NCBI RefSeq assembly: GCF_028473745.1
Contig: NZ_CP101137.1
Coordinates: forward strand, 7,075,501-7,139,500
Length of the DNA: 64,000 nt
DNA from: Streptomyces sp. M92
GTDB taxonomy: Bacteria > Actinomycetota > Actinomycetes > Streptomycetales > Streptomycetaceae
Direction: 5' to 3'
Made by a program: the position numbers and the translations under genes. This document shows, one piece after another, positions 24,365 to 32,433 of this stretch (its first letter is position 1; every line of letters begins with the position of its first letter). The notes beneath the pieces were generated by a model. The model was not told the DNA's origin, did not search any database, and was given only the letters and a program-made list of their open reading frames with translations.

Positions 24365-24736
24365 TCAGACTCCGAGCAGATCGACCACGAAGATCAGCGT
24401 GGAGCCGGGCGGGATCGCCGGGGTCGGGCTCTGGTTCCCGTAGGCGAGGTGGGCCGGGATGGTCAGCTGGCGACGGCCGCCGACCTTCATGCCCTGCACA
24501 CCCTGGTCCCAGCCCTTGATGACACGGCCGCCACCGAGCGGGAAGCGGAACGGCGCACCGCGGTTCCAGCTGGCGTCGAACTCCTCGCCCGTGCTGAAGG
24601 TCACGCCCACGTAGTGGACGGTCACGGTCTGACCGGCCTCGGCAACCGGGCCGTCGCCCTCCCAGATGTCCTTGATCTCGAGGTCCGCCGGGGGCTCGCC
24701 GCCCGGGAAGTCGACCTCGGGCTTGTCGATGCTCAC
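24365..24736 (-). CDS. FKBP-type peptidyl-prolyl cis-trans isomerase (cytoplasmic)
   Basis: The 123-residue product is a single FKBP domain with V-T-V-H-Y-V-G-V, F-D-A-S-W-N-R-G, V-I-K-G-W-D-Q-G-V-Q-G-M-K-V-G-G-R-R and I-P-P-G-S-T-L-I-F-V-V-D-L-L. It catalyses prolyl isomerisation and has no signal peptide. The GTG at 24736, eight bases after AGGAG, is chosen; the frame upstream is not supported. It sits 60 bases downstream of the lipoprotein FKBP gene on the same strand. Confidence 0.93.
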   Translation of the reverse strand: MSIDKPEVDFPGGEPPADLEIKDIWEGDGPVAEAGQTVTVHYVGVTFSTGEEFDASWNRGAPFRFPLGGGRVIKGWDQGVQGMKVGGRRQLTIPAHLAYGNQSPTPAIPPGSTLIFVVDLLGV

Positions 24737-24796
24737 GTGTTCAGCTCCTGCTTGTCTGCGGAAAGGCAACGTCCCCAAGTCTTACATCCCCGGGCG

Positions 24797-25798
24797 TCAC
24801 ATCTTCGCGAGGATGTCCACGGAGAACACCAGCGTGGAGTCCTTCTCGATGCCGCTGCCCTGCGGCGGGTTGTCGCCGTAGCCCAGGTCCGGCGGGATGA
24901 CGACGAGGACGCGGCTGCCGACCTTCTTGCCGGTCAGGCCCTGCGCCCAGCCCTTGACGACCTGCTGGAGCGAGAACGACGTCAGCTCCTTCCGGCCGTA
25001 CGTCGAGTCGAACTCCTTGCCGCCGTCCCAGACCACGCCCTTGTACTGCACGAGCACGCTGTCCTGGGCGCCCACCTCCGCGCCGTCGCCCTCCAGGACG
25101 TACTCGGCGACGAGCTTCTTCGGCGCGTCGGCCTTCGGCACCTCGATGGAGGGCGCCTTGCCGTCGGTGTTGGTGCCGACCTTGGGCAGTGCGGCGTCGT
25201 CCTGGGCGGCCTCCTTGCCCTTTGCGGAGCTCTTGGCGTTGAACGTGTCCTGCACGTCCACGACGAAGACCAGCGTGTCGTCGCCCTTGATGCCCGCCTG
25301 CTCGTTGCCCTGCTCGCCGTACCCGTAGGCCGGGGGCACGGAGAACTGGACGCGGCTGCCGGTCTTCTTGCCGGCCAGCGCGTACCGCCAGCCGTCGATG
25401 ATGCTGCCCTGGGAGAGCTGGATGATCAGGGGGGTCTTGCGGTCGTAGGAGTTGTCGAAGACCTTGGCGCTCGTCCACACCTGGCCCAGGTAGTTCGCCG
25501 ACACGAAGTCGTTCTCCGCGACGGCCTTGCCGCCGCCGGCGATGACCGTCTTCACCGCGAGGTCCTTGGAGGGATCCCCGCTGCCCTTGGCGACGGTCGG
25601 CTTCTCGTCGAACTTCGTCCCCGCGGTGATCGGCGGCAGCGGGCCGTCGACGATCTTCGGGGCCGGCGGCGCCGACGTGCCCGACGCCTCCGGCGTCGCG
25701 CTGTCGCCCGCGCTGCTCGATCCGGAGTCTTCGTCGCCGCAGGCGGCGAGCGTGACCAGTCCTGCGGGGACGGCGATGAGGAGTGAGCGTCGGCGCAC
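24797..25798 (-). CDS. Secreted FKBP lipoprotein with two isomerase domains
   Basis: The 333-residue product starts with a lipoprotein signal (R-R-R-S-L-L-I-A-V...L-A-A-C), acylated Cys at about residue 20, and a Ser/Ala-rich linker. Two FKBP domains follow, at about 90-175 and 230-330 (D-G-W-R-Y-A-L-A-G-K-K-T-G-S-R-V and K-G-W-A-Q-G-L-T-G-K-K-V-G-S-R-V). The arginine-rich n-region may be a Tat signal, fitting the neighbouring tat genes. The GTG at 25798 has GAGG upstream; an ATG at 25834 would add 12 residues. Its job is probably folding of exported proteins. Confidence 0.9.
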   Translation of the reverse strand: MRRRSLLIAVPAGLVTLAACGDEDSGSSSAGDSATPEASGTSAPPAPKIVDGPLPPITAGTKFDEKPTVAKGSGDPSKDLAVKTVIAGGGKAVAENDFVSANYLGQVWTSAKVFDNSYDRKTPLIIQLSQGSIIDGWRYALAGKKTGSRVQFSVPPAYGYGEQGNEQAGIKGDDTLVFVVDVQDTFNAKSSAKGKEAAQDDAALPKVGTNTDGKAPSIEVPKADAPKKLVAEYVLEGDGAEVGAQDSVLVQYKGVVWDGGKEFDSTYGRKELTSFSLQQVVKGWAQGLTGKKVGSRVLVVIPPDLGYGDNPPQGSGIEKDSTLVFSVDILAKM

Positions 25799-25872
25799 GG
25801 TGGGGGCCTCGTATCGGTGTCGGTCGGTGTTCATGTCATGAATGGCGTGCGCGCAACTCTACGGCGTGAGAA

Positions 25873-25901
25873 GGGCACCGTACGGCTAACGTACGGTGCC
25901 C
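25873..25901 (-). terminator. Hairpin terminator downstream of pafA
   Basis: A perfect 12-base stem (25873-25884 with 25890-25901) with a 5-base loop lies about 55 bases beyond the pafA stop. It would separate pafA from the FKBP genes. Confidence 0.75.
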
Positions 25902-25956
25902 CTGTGACGTTCCGCCCTTTCACGGGGGAAACATCCGTCTCACCCTTCCGCCGGGC

Positions 25957-27318
25957 TCACATCCCGGCGATCAGCTTCTCCACCCGGTCGTCCACCGAAC
26001 GGAACGGGTCCTTGCACAACACCGTGCGCTGCGCCTGGTCGTTGAGCTTCAGGTGGACCCAGTCGACGGTGAAGTCCCGGCGCTGCTCCTGAGCACGCCG
26101 GATGAAGTCACCGCGCAGCCGCGCCCGAGTGGTCTGCGGCGGCACCGACTTGCCCTCGAAGATCTTCAGGTCGTTGGCGACCCGGGCGGCCTGGCCCTTC
26201 TTCTCCAGCAGGTAGTAGAGACCACGACGGCGGTGGATGTCGTGGTAGGCGAGGTCTATCTGCGCGACCCGCGGATGCGACATGGTCATGTTGTGCTTGG
26301 CCCGGTACCGCTCCAGCAGCTTGTACTTCATGACCCAGTCGATCTCGGTGTCGATGCGGTCGAGGTCCTCGGTCTCGATCGCCTCCAGGGTGCGGCCCCA
26401 CAGCTCCAGCACCCGCTCCACCGTGCCCGTGCGGATGCCTCGGCGCTCGCAGAAGTCCACGGCCTTCTCGTAGTACTCCCGCTGCACCTCCAGGGCGGAC
26501 GCCTCCCGGCCGCTGGCCAGGCGCACCTTGCGGCGTCCGGTGATGTCGTGGCTGACCTCGCGGATCGCCCGGATCGGGTTCTCCAGGGTGAGGTCGCGCA
26601 TCACGGTGCCCGCCTCGATCATGCGCAGCACCAGGTCGGTGGCGCCGACCTTCAGCAGCATCGTCGTCTCGGACATGTTGGAGTCGCCGACGATGACGTG
26701 CAGGCGCCGGTAGCGCTCGGCGTCGGCGTGCGGCTCGTCGCGGGTGTTGATGATGGGCCGGGACCGCGTCGTCGCCGAGGAGACGCCCTCCCAGATGTGC
26801 TCGGCCCGCTGGCTGACGCAGTACACGGCACCACGCGGCGTCTGCAGCACCTTGCCCGCGCCGCACAGCAACTGCCTCGTCACCAGGAACGGGATGAGGA
26901 TGTCCGCGAGCCGCGAGAACTCCCCGTGCCGGGCCACGAGGTAATTCTCGTGACAGCCGTAGGAGTTGCCCGCGGAGTCGGTGTTGTTCTTGAAGAGGTA
27001 GACGTCGCCCGCGATTCCCTCCTCGTGCAGGCGTCGTTCGGCGTCCACCAGGAGTCCCTCGAGAATGCGCTCGCCCGCCTTGTCGTGGGTGACGAGCTCG
27101 ATCACGTTGTCGCATTCGGGTGTGGCGTATTCCGGATGCGATCCCACGTCGAGATAGAGGCGGGCCCCGTTGCGCAGAAAGACATTGCTGCTGCGGCCCC
27201 ATGACACGACACGGCGGAAGAGGTACCGCGCCACCTCGTCAGGCGACAGGCGGCGCTGTCCCCTGAACGTGCACGTGACGCCGTACTCGTTCTCCAGCCC
27301 GAAAATGCGGCGGTCCAT
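25957..27318 (-). CDS. pafA: Pup-protein ligase PafA
   Basis: The 453-residue ligase attaches the C-terminal glutamate of Pup to substrate lysines using ATP. It has the carboxylate-amine ligase fold: metal-binding G-L-E-N-E-Y-G with Glu9, and the catalytic-base segment R-L-Y-L-D-V-G-S-H-P-E-Y-A-T-P-E with Asp at about 57. The N-terminal M-D-R-R-I-F-G-L-E-N-E and the T-R-S-R-P-I-I-N-T-R-D-E-P-H-A-D motif are shared with Dop. The long Dop-specific loop is absent, which identifies PafA. The 3' neighbours are the FKBP and pafBC genes. Confidence 0.97.
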   Translation of the reverse strand: MDRRIFGLENEYGVTCTFRGQRRLSPDEVARYLFRRVVSWGRSSNVFLRNGARLYLDVGSHPEYATPECDNVIELVTHDKAGERILEGLLVDAERRLHEEGIAGDVYLFKNNTDSAGNSYGCHENYLVARHGEFSRLADILIPFLVTRQLLCGAGKVLQTPRGAVYCVSQRAEHIWEGVSSATTRSRPIINTRDEPHADAERYRRLHVIVGDSNMSETTMLLKVGATDLVLRMIEAGTVMRDLTLENPIRAIREVSHDITGRRKVRLASGREASALEVQREYYEKAVDFCERRGIRTGTVERVLELWGRTLEAIETEDLDRIDTEIDWVMKYKLLERYRAKHNMTMSHPRVAQIDLAYHDIHRRRGLYYLLEKKGQAARVANDLKIFEGKSVPPQTTRARLRGDFIRRAQEQRRDFTVDWVHLKLNDQAQRTVLCKDPFRSVDDRVEKLIAGM

Positions 27319-27327
27319 GACTGAACA

Positions 27328-28587
27328 TTACGCCTGATGACCCGAACTGAAACGGGGTTCGACGGCACGGTTTGGATCATTTTCCGATGAAGCCGCAACC
27401 ACCGCCGCCCGCACGGGAGCTGCGAGGACCCGCCCGGTGCACAGGAGCACGAGCAGCGACACACCGCCGGCCGCCGCGGGCACCGCGAACCCCCAAAGCG
27501 CCCCGCCGTGCTCCACCACCGGTCCCGCCAGGCCCGTCCCCACCGAGGCACCCACCGTGAAGGTCGTCACCAGCCACGAGAACGCCTCCGTCACCGTGCC
27601 CCGCGGCGCGTGCACGTCGACGAGGACGAACGCACAGGCGATGCACGGCGCCAGGAACACACCCGCGACCACCGTGAGCAGCACCATGGCCACCACACCC
27701 GGCATCAGCGTCAACGGCAGGTAACACACCGCCAGCAGAGCCACCAGCAGCCGCAGCCGCAGCGCCGGATCACCGCTCCACCGCCGCGCCCCGTACACGG
27801 CCCCGCCCACCAGCGCGCCGAACCCCAGCGCGGCCATCAGCCAGCCGTAGACGGCGTCACCCCCGTGCTCATCCGCGTACGGCACGGACGCCACCGTGAT
27901 CGACCCGAGCGCCATCCCGATGAACAGGAAGGCACCCAGCAGCGCCAGCAGCCCCGACGAACGCAGGGCACCCAGCCAGTGCGCCTCGCGCGGCGCCGAC
28001 CGCCACGCCCGCGAAGGCGGCGACACCACCACGGACAGCGCCCCGAGCACACCCACCGCGTTCAGCACGAGCAGCGCCACCTGCGGCGACCACAGCGACA
28101 CGCACACCGTCACCAGCAACGGCCCGACCGTGAACATGACCTCCTGGGCCACGGCGTCCATCGCGTACGCCGTGTGCACCTGGTCCTCCTTGCGCAGCAC
28201 GCTGGGCCACAACGCCCGCAGACCGCCCTCCAGCGGCGGCGTGAACAGCCCGGCCGCCCCCACGGCGAGGTACGCGACGGCGACCTGCCCGGTACCGGCG
28301 AAGGCGAAGACGCCCATGGCCAGCGCCGACAGCAGCGCGGCCGGCAACTGCACCCGCGGCTGCCCGTGCAGGTCCACCAGCCGCCCCAGCACGGGCTGGC
28401 CCACCGCGTTGGCGACGCCGTACACCGCGGCCAGCGCGCCCGCGAGGCTGTAAGAACCGCCCTCCGCGCGCACGAAGAGCACGACCGCGATCGCCGCCGT
28501 CGCGTTGGGCAGCCGCCCCACGAGCGTGCCGACGAGCAGCCGGACGGCGTGCCGCGCCCGAAGAATGTCCAGGTACCCGGCGACCAC
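27328..28587 (-). CDS. MFS transporter
   Basis: The 419-residue product has about 12 membrane helices and MFS-type loops (G-Q-P-V-L-G-R-L-V-D-L-H-G-Q-P-R between helices 2 and 3, G-A-V-Y-G-A-R-R-W between 8 and 9). It is probably a drug or metabolite exporter; the substrate is not predictable. The GTG at 28587 has GGAAGGGG upstream. It shares a promoter region with the LacI regulator gene, its likely controller. It ends 9 bases before the pafA start, so it may be cotranscribed into pafA. Confidence 0.87.
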   Translation of the reverse strand: MVAGYLDILRARHAVRLLVGTLVGRLPNATAAIAVVLFVRAEGGSYSLAGALAAVYGVANAVGQPVLGRLVDLHGQPRVQLPAALLSALAMGVFAFAGTGQVAVAYLAVGAAGLFTPPLEGGLRALWPSVLRKEDQVHTAYAMDAVAQEVMFTVGPLLVTVCVSLWSPQVALLVLNAVGVLGALSVVVSPPSRAWRSAPREAHWLGALRSSGLLALLGAFLFIGMALGSITVASVPYADEHGGDAVYGWLMAALGFGALVGGAVYGARRWSGDPALRLRLLVALLAVCYLPLTLMPGVVAMVLLTVVAGVFLAPCIACAFVLVDVHAPRGTVTEAFSWLVTTFTVGASVGTGLAGPVVEHGGALWGFAVPAAAGGVSLLVLLCTGRVLAAPVRAAVVAASSENDPNRAVEPRFSSGHQA

Positions 28588-28620
28588 GACAGCCCCTTCC
28601 GAACGAGCCCCACGAGGTTT

Positions 28621-28647
28621 TACGTATAACGTGTCCGGTCATACGTA
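28621..28647. promoter_or_regulatory. Candidate LacI-type operator
   Basis: TACGTAT (28621-28627) and ATACGTA (28641-28647) are a perfect 7-base inverted repeat with a 13-base spacer in the 62-base divergent promoter between the MFS and LacI genes. It lies just upstream of the first possible LacI start, suggesting autoregulation and joint control. Confidence 0.55.
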
Positions 28648-28649
28648 CC

Positions 28650-29717
28650 ATGGCGGCTGTTCGCGAGTCCAGACGACCAGACGAAAGCGCAGGCCGAACG
28701 GTGGCACCAGGCAGCACCCGTCCCACCAGCCGCGACGTCGCCCAGGCCGCGGGCGTCTCCCAGGCCGCCGTCTCCCTCGTCCTCGGCGGCAAATGGCGCG
28801 GCCGGGTCTCGGAACCCACCGCACAGCGCGTCCGCGACGCCGCACACCGGCTCGGCTACCGCCCCAACCTAGCCGCCCGCAACCTCCGCCTCGGCCGCAC
28901 CCGCACGGTCCTGCTGGTCGTCCCCGCACTCACCACGGAATTCTTCGCGGAGGTCTACACCGGCGCCGCACGAGTCGCCGCCGAACACGGCTTCGGAGTC
29001 GTCCTCTACCCCTCCCCCGAAGGCGTCGGCCCCGCCAGAGACCCCTTCGCCTCCGCCCAGGCCGCCCTCGACGGCGTCATCGCCTCCTCCATGGCCGCCG
29101 ACGCACTCACCGCCATCCGGGGCGACCAGCTCCCCCTCGTCATGCTCGACAGCGACCCCGAAGGCAGCCTCGGCGCCGCCACCGTCAACCTCGACATCAC
29201 CGACGGCATCCGCCAGGTCGCCGAACACCTCCTGGACCTCGGCCACCGCCGCTTCCTGCACCTCGCCGCCGACGTACCGTCGTGGACCTTCGAGATCCGC
29301 GCCCGCGAACTGGCCGCACGCCTGGCGAACACGCCCGGCACCGACCTGCGCACCGCCCGCGCCCCCATCTCCATCGAAGGCGCCCTGACCGCCACCGAGG
29401 CCGCCCTCGCCGCTCCCGGACCCCGGCCCACCGCACTCGTCTGCGACGACGACAAACTCGCGGCCGGCGCATACAAGGCGGCGAGGCGGGCAGGGCTGCG
29501 CGTCCCGGACGACCTGTCCGTCACCGGCCTCGACGACCTCGGCCTCGCCACCGCCATCGACCCCGAGCTGACGACCGTACGTCTCGACGCCGAACTCTTC
29601 GGCGAACGCGGGATGCGGGCCCTGCTCGCCGTCATGGAGGGACAGATCCCCGAGGAGGGCGACATCCCGGTGCACCTGGTCGTACGTGGCTCCACGGCAC
29701 CGCCTGCACAAACCTGA
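28650..29717 (+). CDS. LacI-family transcriptional regulator
   Basis: The 355-residue product has a LacI helix-turn-helix at about 26-75 (T-S-R-D-V-A-Q-A-A-G-V-S-Q-A-A-V-S-L-V-L, then the hinge-helix region R-L-G-Y-R-P-N) and a sugar-binding-protein-like effector domain at about 85-350. It is transcribed away from the MFS exporter gene. The ATG at 28650 lacks a ribosome binding site and could be leaderless; the GTG at 28701 is an alternative that still contains the whole HTH. The effector is unknown. Confidence 0.9.
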   Translation: MAAVRESRRPDESAGRTVAPGSTRPTSRDVAQAAGVSQAAVSLVLGGKWRGRVSEPTAQRVRDAAHRLGYRPNLAARNLRLGRTRTVLLVVPALTTEFFAEVYTGAARVAAEHGFGVVLYPSPEGVGPARDPFASAQAALDGVIASSMAADALTAIRGDQLPLVMLDSDPEGSLGAATVNLDITDGIRQVAEHLLDLGHRRFLHLAADVPSWTFEIRARELAARLANTPGTDLRTARAPISIEGALTATEAALAAPGPRPTALVCDDDKLAAGAYKAARRAGLRVPDDLSVTGLDDLGLATAIDPELTTVRLDAELFGERGMRALLAVMEGQIPEEGDIPVHLVVRGSTAPPAQT

Positions 29718-29750
29718 GCGGCGCCGGGGCACATGGCACCCGGCGCCGCT
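29717..29750. terminator. Bidirectional terminator between the LacI gene and prcA
   Basis: A perfect 12-base stem (29717-29728 with 29739-29750) and 10-base loop sit between the convergent LacI (+) and prcA (-) genes, 28 bases from the prcA stop. Confidence 0.75.
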
Positions 29751-29777
29751 CGAAGGCTCTCGCGCAGCGGCTCCCCG

Positions 29778-30551
29778 CTACTTGTCGCCCTCGTCCTCGT
29801 CCGGCAGGGCCAGGTCTTCAGCATCGCCGCCGGCCCCGGCCCCGGCTCCCGCGCCCGAGTCCAGCAGGCGCGACAGCTGAGCCCCCACGATCCGCTTGAA
29901 CTTCCGCTTCTGCGGCCGCGTACGGTCCAGCACCGCGACCTCCAGCCGCTCCGCCGGAATCTCCCGTTCACTGCCGTTGGTGTCCCGGGACAGGGCCTGC
30001 ACCGCCAGCTTCAGCGCCTCGGCCAGCGTCATGTCGTCACGGTGCCGCTGATCCAGGAACCCGCTGATCTGCTCGGCGTTGCCCCCGACCGCGACCGAAC
30101 CGTGCTCGTCCACGATCGAGCCGTCGTGCGGCAACCGGTAGATCTGGTCCCCGTCGGCACTCTCACCGACCTCGGCGACGACCAGCTCCACCTCGTACGG
30201 CTTCTCCGCCTGACTGGAGAAGATCGTGCCCAGCGTCTGCGCGTAGACGTTGGCCAGACCGCGAGCCGTCACGTCGTCCCGGTCATAGGTGTAACCACGC
30301 AGGTCGGCGTAGCGCACCCCGCCGATCCGCAGATTCTCGTACTCGTTGTACTTGCCGGCGGCCGCGAAGCCGATCCGGTCGTAGATCTCGCTGAACTTGT
30401 GCAGCGCACGGGACGGGTTCTCACCGACGAACACGATGCCGTCGGCATACTGCAGCACGACCAGGCTGCGGCCACGCGCGATGCCCTTGCGGGCGTACTC
30501 CGCCCGGTCCGCCATCGCCTGCTGGGGTGAGACATAGAACGGCGTCGACAC
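29778..30551 (-). CDS. prcA: 20S proteasome alpha subunit PrcA
   Basis: The 257-residue alpha subunit forms the outer rings of the 20S core. The N-terminal gate peptide (Y-V-S-P-Q-Q-A-M-A-D-R-A-E-Y-A-R-K-G-I-A) contains the conserved YxSPxQxM motif, and I-Y-D-R-I-G-F-A-A-A-G-K-Y-N-E-Y-E-N matches the actinobacterial alpha fold. There is no catalytic threonine. A Gly-Ala repeat followed by an acidic tail (about 232-257) closes the protein. It is the last gene of the pup-HNH-prcB-prcA operon, 63 bases after prcB. Confidence 0.97.
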   Translation of the reverse strand: MSTPFYVSPQQAMADRAEYARKGIARGRSLVVLQYADGIVFVGENPSRALHKFSEIYDRIGFAAAGKYNEYENLRIGGVRYADLRGYTYDRDDVTARGLANVYAQTLGTIFSSQAEKPYEVELVVAEVGESADGDQIYRLPHDGSIVDEHGSVAVGGNAEQISGFLDQRHRDDMTLAEALKLAVQALSRDTNGSEREIPAERLEVAVLDRTRPQKRKFKRIVGAQLSRLLDSGAGAGAGAGGDAEDLALPDEDEGDK

Positions 30552-30614
30552 CGGTTATCCGTCCCTTTCTGGAGAAGTCACTGAACCACCTGACAACACG
30601 ACCGACCGCGCCCG

Positions 30615-31460
30615 CTACAGCAACGCGGCCCGCGGACCGTCGGGCTGCTCCAGCCGCCGCTCCAGCACCGAGCGGGCGAGCGCCGAAGCCTCGTCCTCAC
30701 CCAGCCGGCGGAAGCCGTCCTCGGTGATCACAGTGATGATCGGGTAGATCCGGCGCGCGACATCGGGACCACCGGTCGCCGAGTCGTCGTCCGCCGCGTC
30801 GTAGAGCGCCTGCACCACGAGCGTCGTGGCCTGCTCCTCGGTCAGGTCCTCACGGAAGAGCTTCTTCATCGCACCACGGGCGAAGATCGACCCCGACCCC
30901 GTGGTCGCGTAGCTCTGCTCCTCCGACCGCCCGCCCGTCACGTCGTACGAGAAGATCCGCCCACGGCCGCGATCCACGTCGTACCCGGCGAAGAGCGGCA
31001 CCACGGCCAGGCCCTGCATCGCCATGCCCAGGTTGGACCGGATCATCGTCGACAGGCGGTTCGCCTTGCCCTCCAGGGACAGCTGCGCGCCCTCGACCTT
31101 CTCGAAGTGCTCCAGCTCCAGCTGGAACAGCTTCACCATCTCCACGGCCAGACCCGCCGTACCGGCGATGCCCACCGCCGAGTACTCGTCGGCCGGGAAG
31201 ACCTTCTCGATGTCCCGCTGGGCGATCATGTTGCCCATCGTGGCCCGCCGGTCACCGGCGAGGACCACGCCGCCGGGGAACGTCACCGCCACGATCGTCG
31301 TGCCGTGCGGCGCCTCGACGACACCCTGCACCGGGGGCAGCTGCCGGTTGCCCGGGAGCATCTCCGGCTGGTGCTCGCCGAGGAAGTCCATGAAGGAGGA
31401 GGACCCAGGCGTCAGGAAGGCAGCTGGTAGACGCCCGGTGCTACGAGTGTTGGCTTCCAC
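30615..31460 (-). CDS. prcB: 20S proteasome beta subunit PrcB
   Basis: The 281-residue catalytic subunit has a 53-residue propeptide ending in E-A-P-H-G, with self-cleavage exposing Thr54 of T-T-I-V-A-V-T-F-P-G-G-V-V. Lys86-region R-R-A-T and the G-S-G-S-I-F segment support the active-site fold. The start is GTG at 31460, six bases after GGAAGG. This start lies inside the 3' end of the HNH gene (49-base overlap in another frame), so prcB translation is probably linked to reading of that gene. Confidence 0.97.
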   Translation of the reverse strand: MEANTRSTGRLPAAFLTPGSSSFMDFLGEHQPEMLPGNRQLPPVQGVVEAPHGTTIVAVTFPGGVVLAGDRRATMGNMIAQRDIEKVFPADEYSAVGIAGTAGLAVEMVKLFQLELEHFEKVEGAQLSLEGKANRLSTMIRSNLGMAMQGLAVVPLFAGYDVDRGRGRIFSYDVTGGRSEEQSYATTGSGSIFARGAMKKLFREDLTEEQATTLVVQALYDAADDDSATGGPDVARRIYPIITVITEDGFRRLGEDEASALARSVLERRLEQPDGPRAALL

Positions 31461-32029
31461 GCGTTTCCTTCCACGTAAGCTGCAGCCCGCCTTATGGCAT
31501 CGGGCCGATCCTTGAACTGCCCCAGGGCTGCGTTACAGCTGAAGCACAGTACGCCACGGACCCTACCCGTCTCGTGGCAGTGATCCACATGTGCGGCGGG
31601 AGCGGCAAGACATATGCAGCAGACGCCGCCTTGACTTGCGATCAGGGCATCGCGTTCTGCTTCGGTGATGCCGTACTGACGCTTCAGATGGCCTGCTCGC
31701 CCCTGCGCCGCTTTGCAGGACTTGCAGAGCGTCGCCAGACCGTCTGAAGCTGTGCGGTTCCGGGTCCACTCGCTGTGGGGTTTGATGTCCCCGCACGTCC
31801 GGCAGAGCTTATGCCCCTCGGGCACCTCCACTCGCGGGCGGACGTTGCGCCCTTTGGTCACCTGGCGTTCTTGGTGACAGGCCGCAGCACATTCCCGGCA
31901 GTAGGCCTGCAGCCCGTCACGCATCGCCTTGTTCCGTGCGAACGCTGCCCGCGGCTTATGGTCCTTGCACCGCGAGCAACGCCTACCAGATTCTTCGATC
32001 GACAAGTGAACCCCCGTTGTAGCCTTCAT
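31412..32029 (-). CDS. Endonuclease VII-like HNH protein embedded in the proteasome operon
   Basis: The 205-residue product has two N-terminal zinc-knuckle-like pairs (C-S-R-C, C-R-E-C; then C-R-T-C, C-K-S-C) up to about residue 105. A C-terminal recombination endonuclease VII/HNH core follows: C-C-I-C at about 137-140, then H-V-D-H-C-H-E-T-G-R-V-R-G-V-L-C-F-S-C-N. The catalytic His and four metal-binding Cys appear intact. Base composition is lower in G+C than all neighbours, a sign of transfer. It starts 8 bases after the pup stop and overlaps prcB by 49 bases. The phage T4 relative resolves branched DNA; what it does beside a proteasome is unknown. I recall a similar gene at this place in S. 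coelicolor (SCO1645). Confidence 0.85.
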   Translation of the reverse strand: MKATTGVHLSIEESGRRCSRCKDHKPRAAFARNKAMRDGLQAYCRECAAACHQERQVTKGRNVRPRVEVPEGHKLCRTCGDIKPHSEWTRNRTASDGLATLCKSCKAAQGRAGHLKRQYGITEAERDALIASQGGVCCICLAAPAAHVDHCHETGRVRGVLCFSCNAALGQFKDRPDAIRRAAAYVEGNAWKPTLVAPGVYQLPS

Positions 32030-32040
32030 TCCGAAGGCTA
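32020..32040 (-). promoter_or_regulatory. Hairpin spanning the pup stop and the HNH start codon
   Basis: TAGCCTTC (32020-32027) and GAAGGCTA (32033-32040) form a perfect 8-base stem with a 5-base loop. On the minus-strand mRNA one arm begins with the UAG stop of pup and the other contains the G of the HNH AUG plus the next codons. The start would be hidden until a ribosome terminating on pup opens the stem. Confidence 0.65.
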
Positions 32041-32256
32041 CTCGCCGCCCTTCTGAACGAACGAGCGTACGAAATCCTCTGCGTTCTCCTCGAGCACATC
32101 GTCGATCTCGTCCAGGACGGAGTCCACGTCGTCGTTCAGCTTCTCCTGGCGTTCCTTGAGGTCCTCGGAGGCCTGCGCGTCCTGCGCCTGCTCCTCGACC
32201 TCCTCGTTGGACCGGGTGGCCTTCTGCTGTCCGCCGCCGGTGTCCTTGGTCGCCAT
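32038..32256 (-). CDS. pup: Prokaryotic ubiquitin-like protein Pup
   Basis: The 72-residue modifier is highly charged and disordered. The C-terminal half (V-L-D-E-I-D-D-V-L-E-E-N-A-E-D-F-V-R-S-F) forms the helix that docks on the Arc coiled coil. It ends in G-G-E rather than G-G-Q, so it can be ligated directly without deamidation by Dop, as known for Streptomyces. The ATG at 32256 follows GTGAGGGTT. It heads the operon pup-HNH-prcB-prcA. Confidence 0.96.
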   Translation of the reverse strand: MATKDTGGGQQKATRSNEEVEEQAQDAQASEDLKERQEKLNDDVDSVLDEIDDVLEENAEDFVRSFVQKGGE

Positions 32257-32433
32257 AACCCTCACCCCGCTCGGTTCGCCCGACACAGTTGCTCGGTCAA
32301 GATCAGACCCTACAAGCCGGGTCCGACATCGGCCCCGCGTTTCTCCAACGAACGGGGGCCATCTCGATGGTTCCCGGCCGGGGTGGGTTTCCACCCCGTC
32401 CGGCGGTCTCGTTCGTGTACCCGTTCCGTCCGC

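Noticed and set aside
31412..32029. Homing endonuclease or prophage remnant in the proteasome operon
   Set aside because: No intron, intein, integrase, attachment repeats or other phage gene surrounds it, and the reading frame is intact with close operon spacing; treated as a domesticated gene instead.
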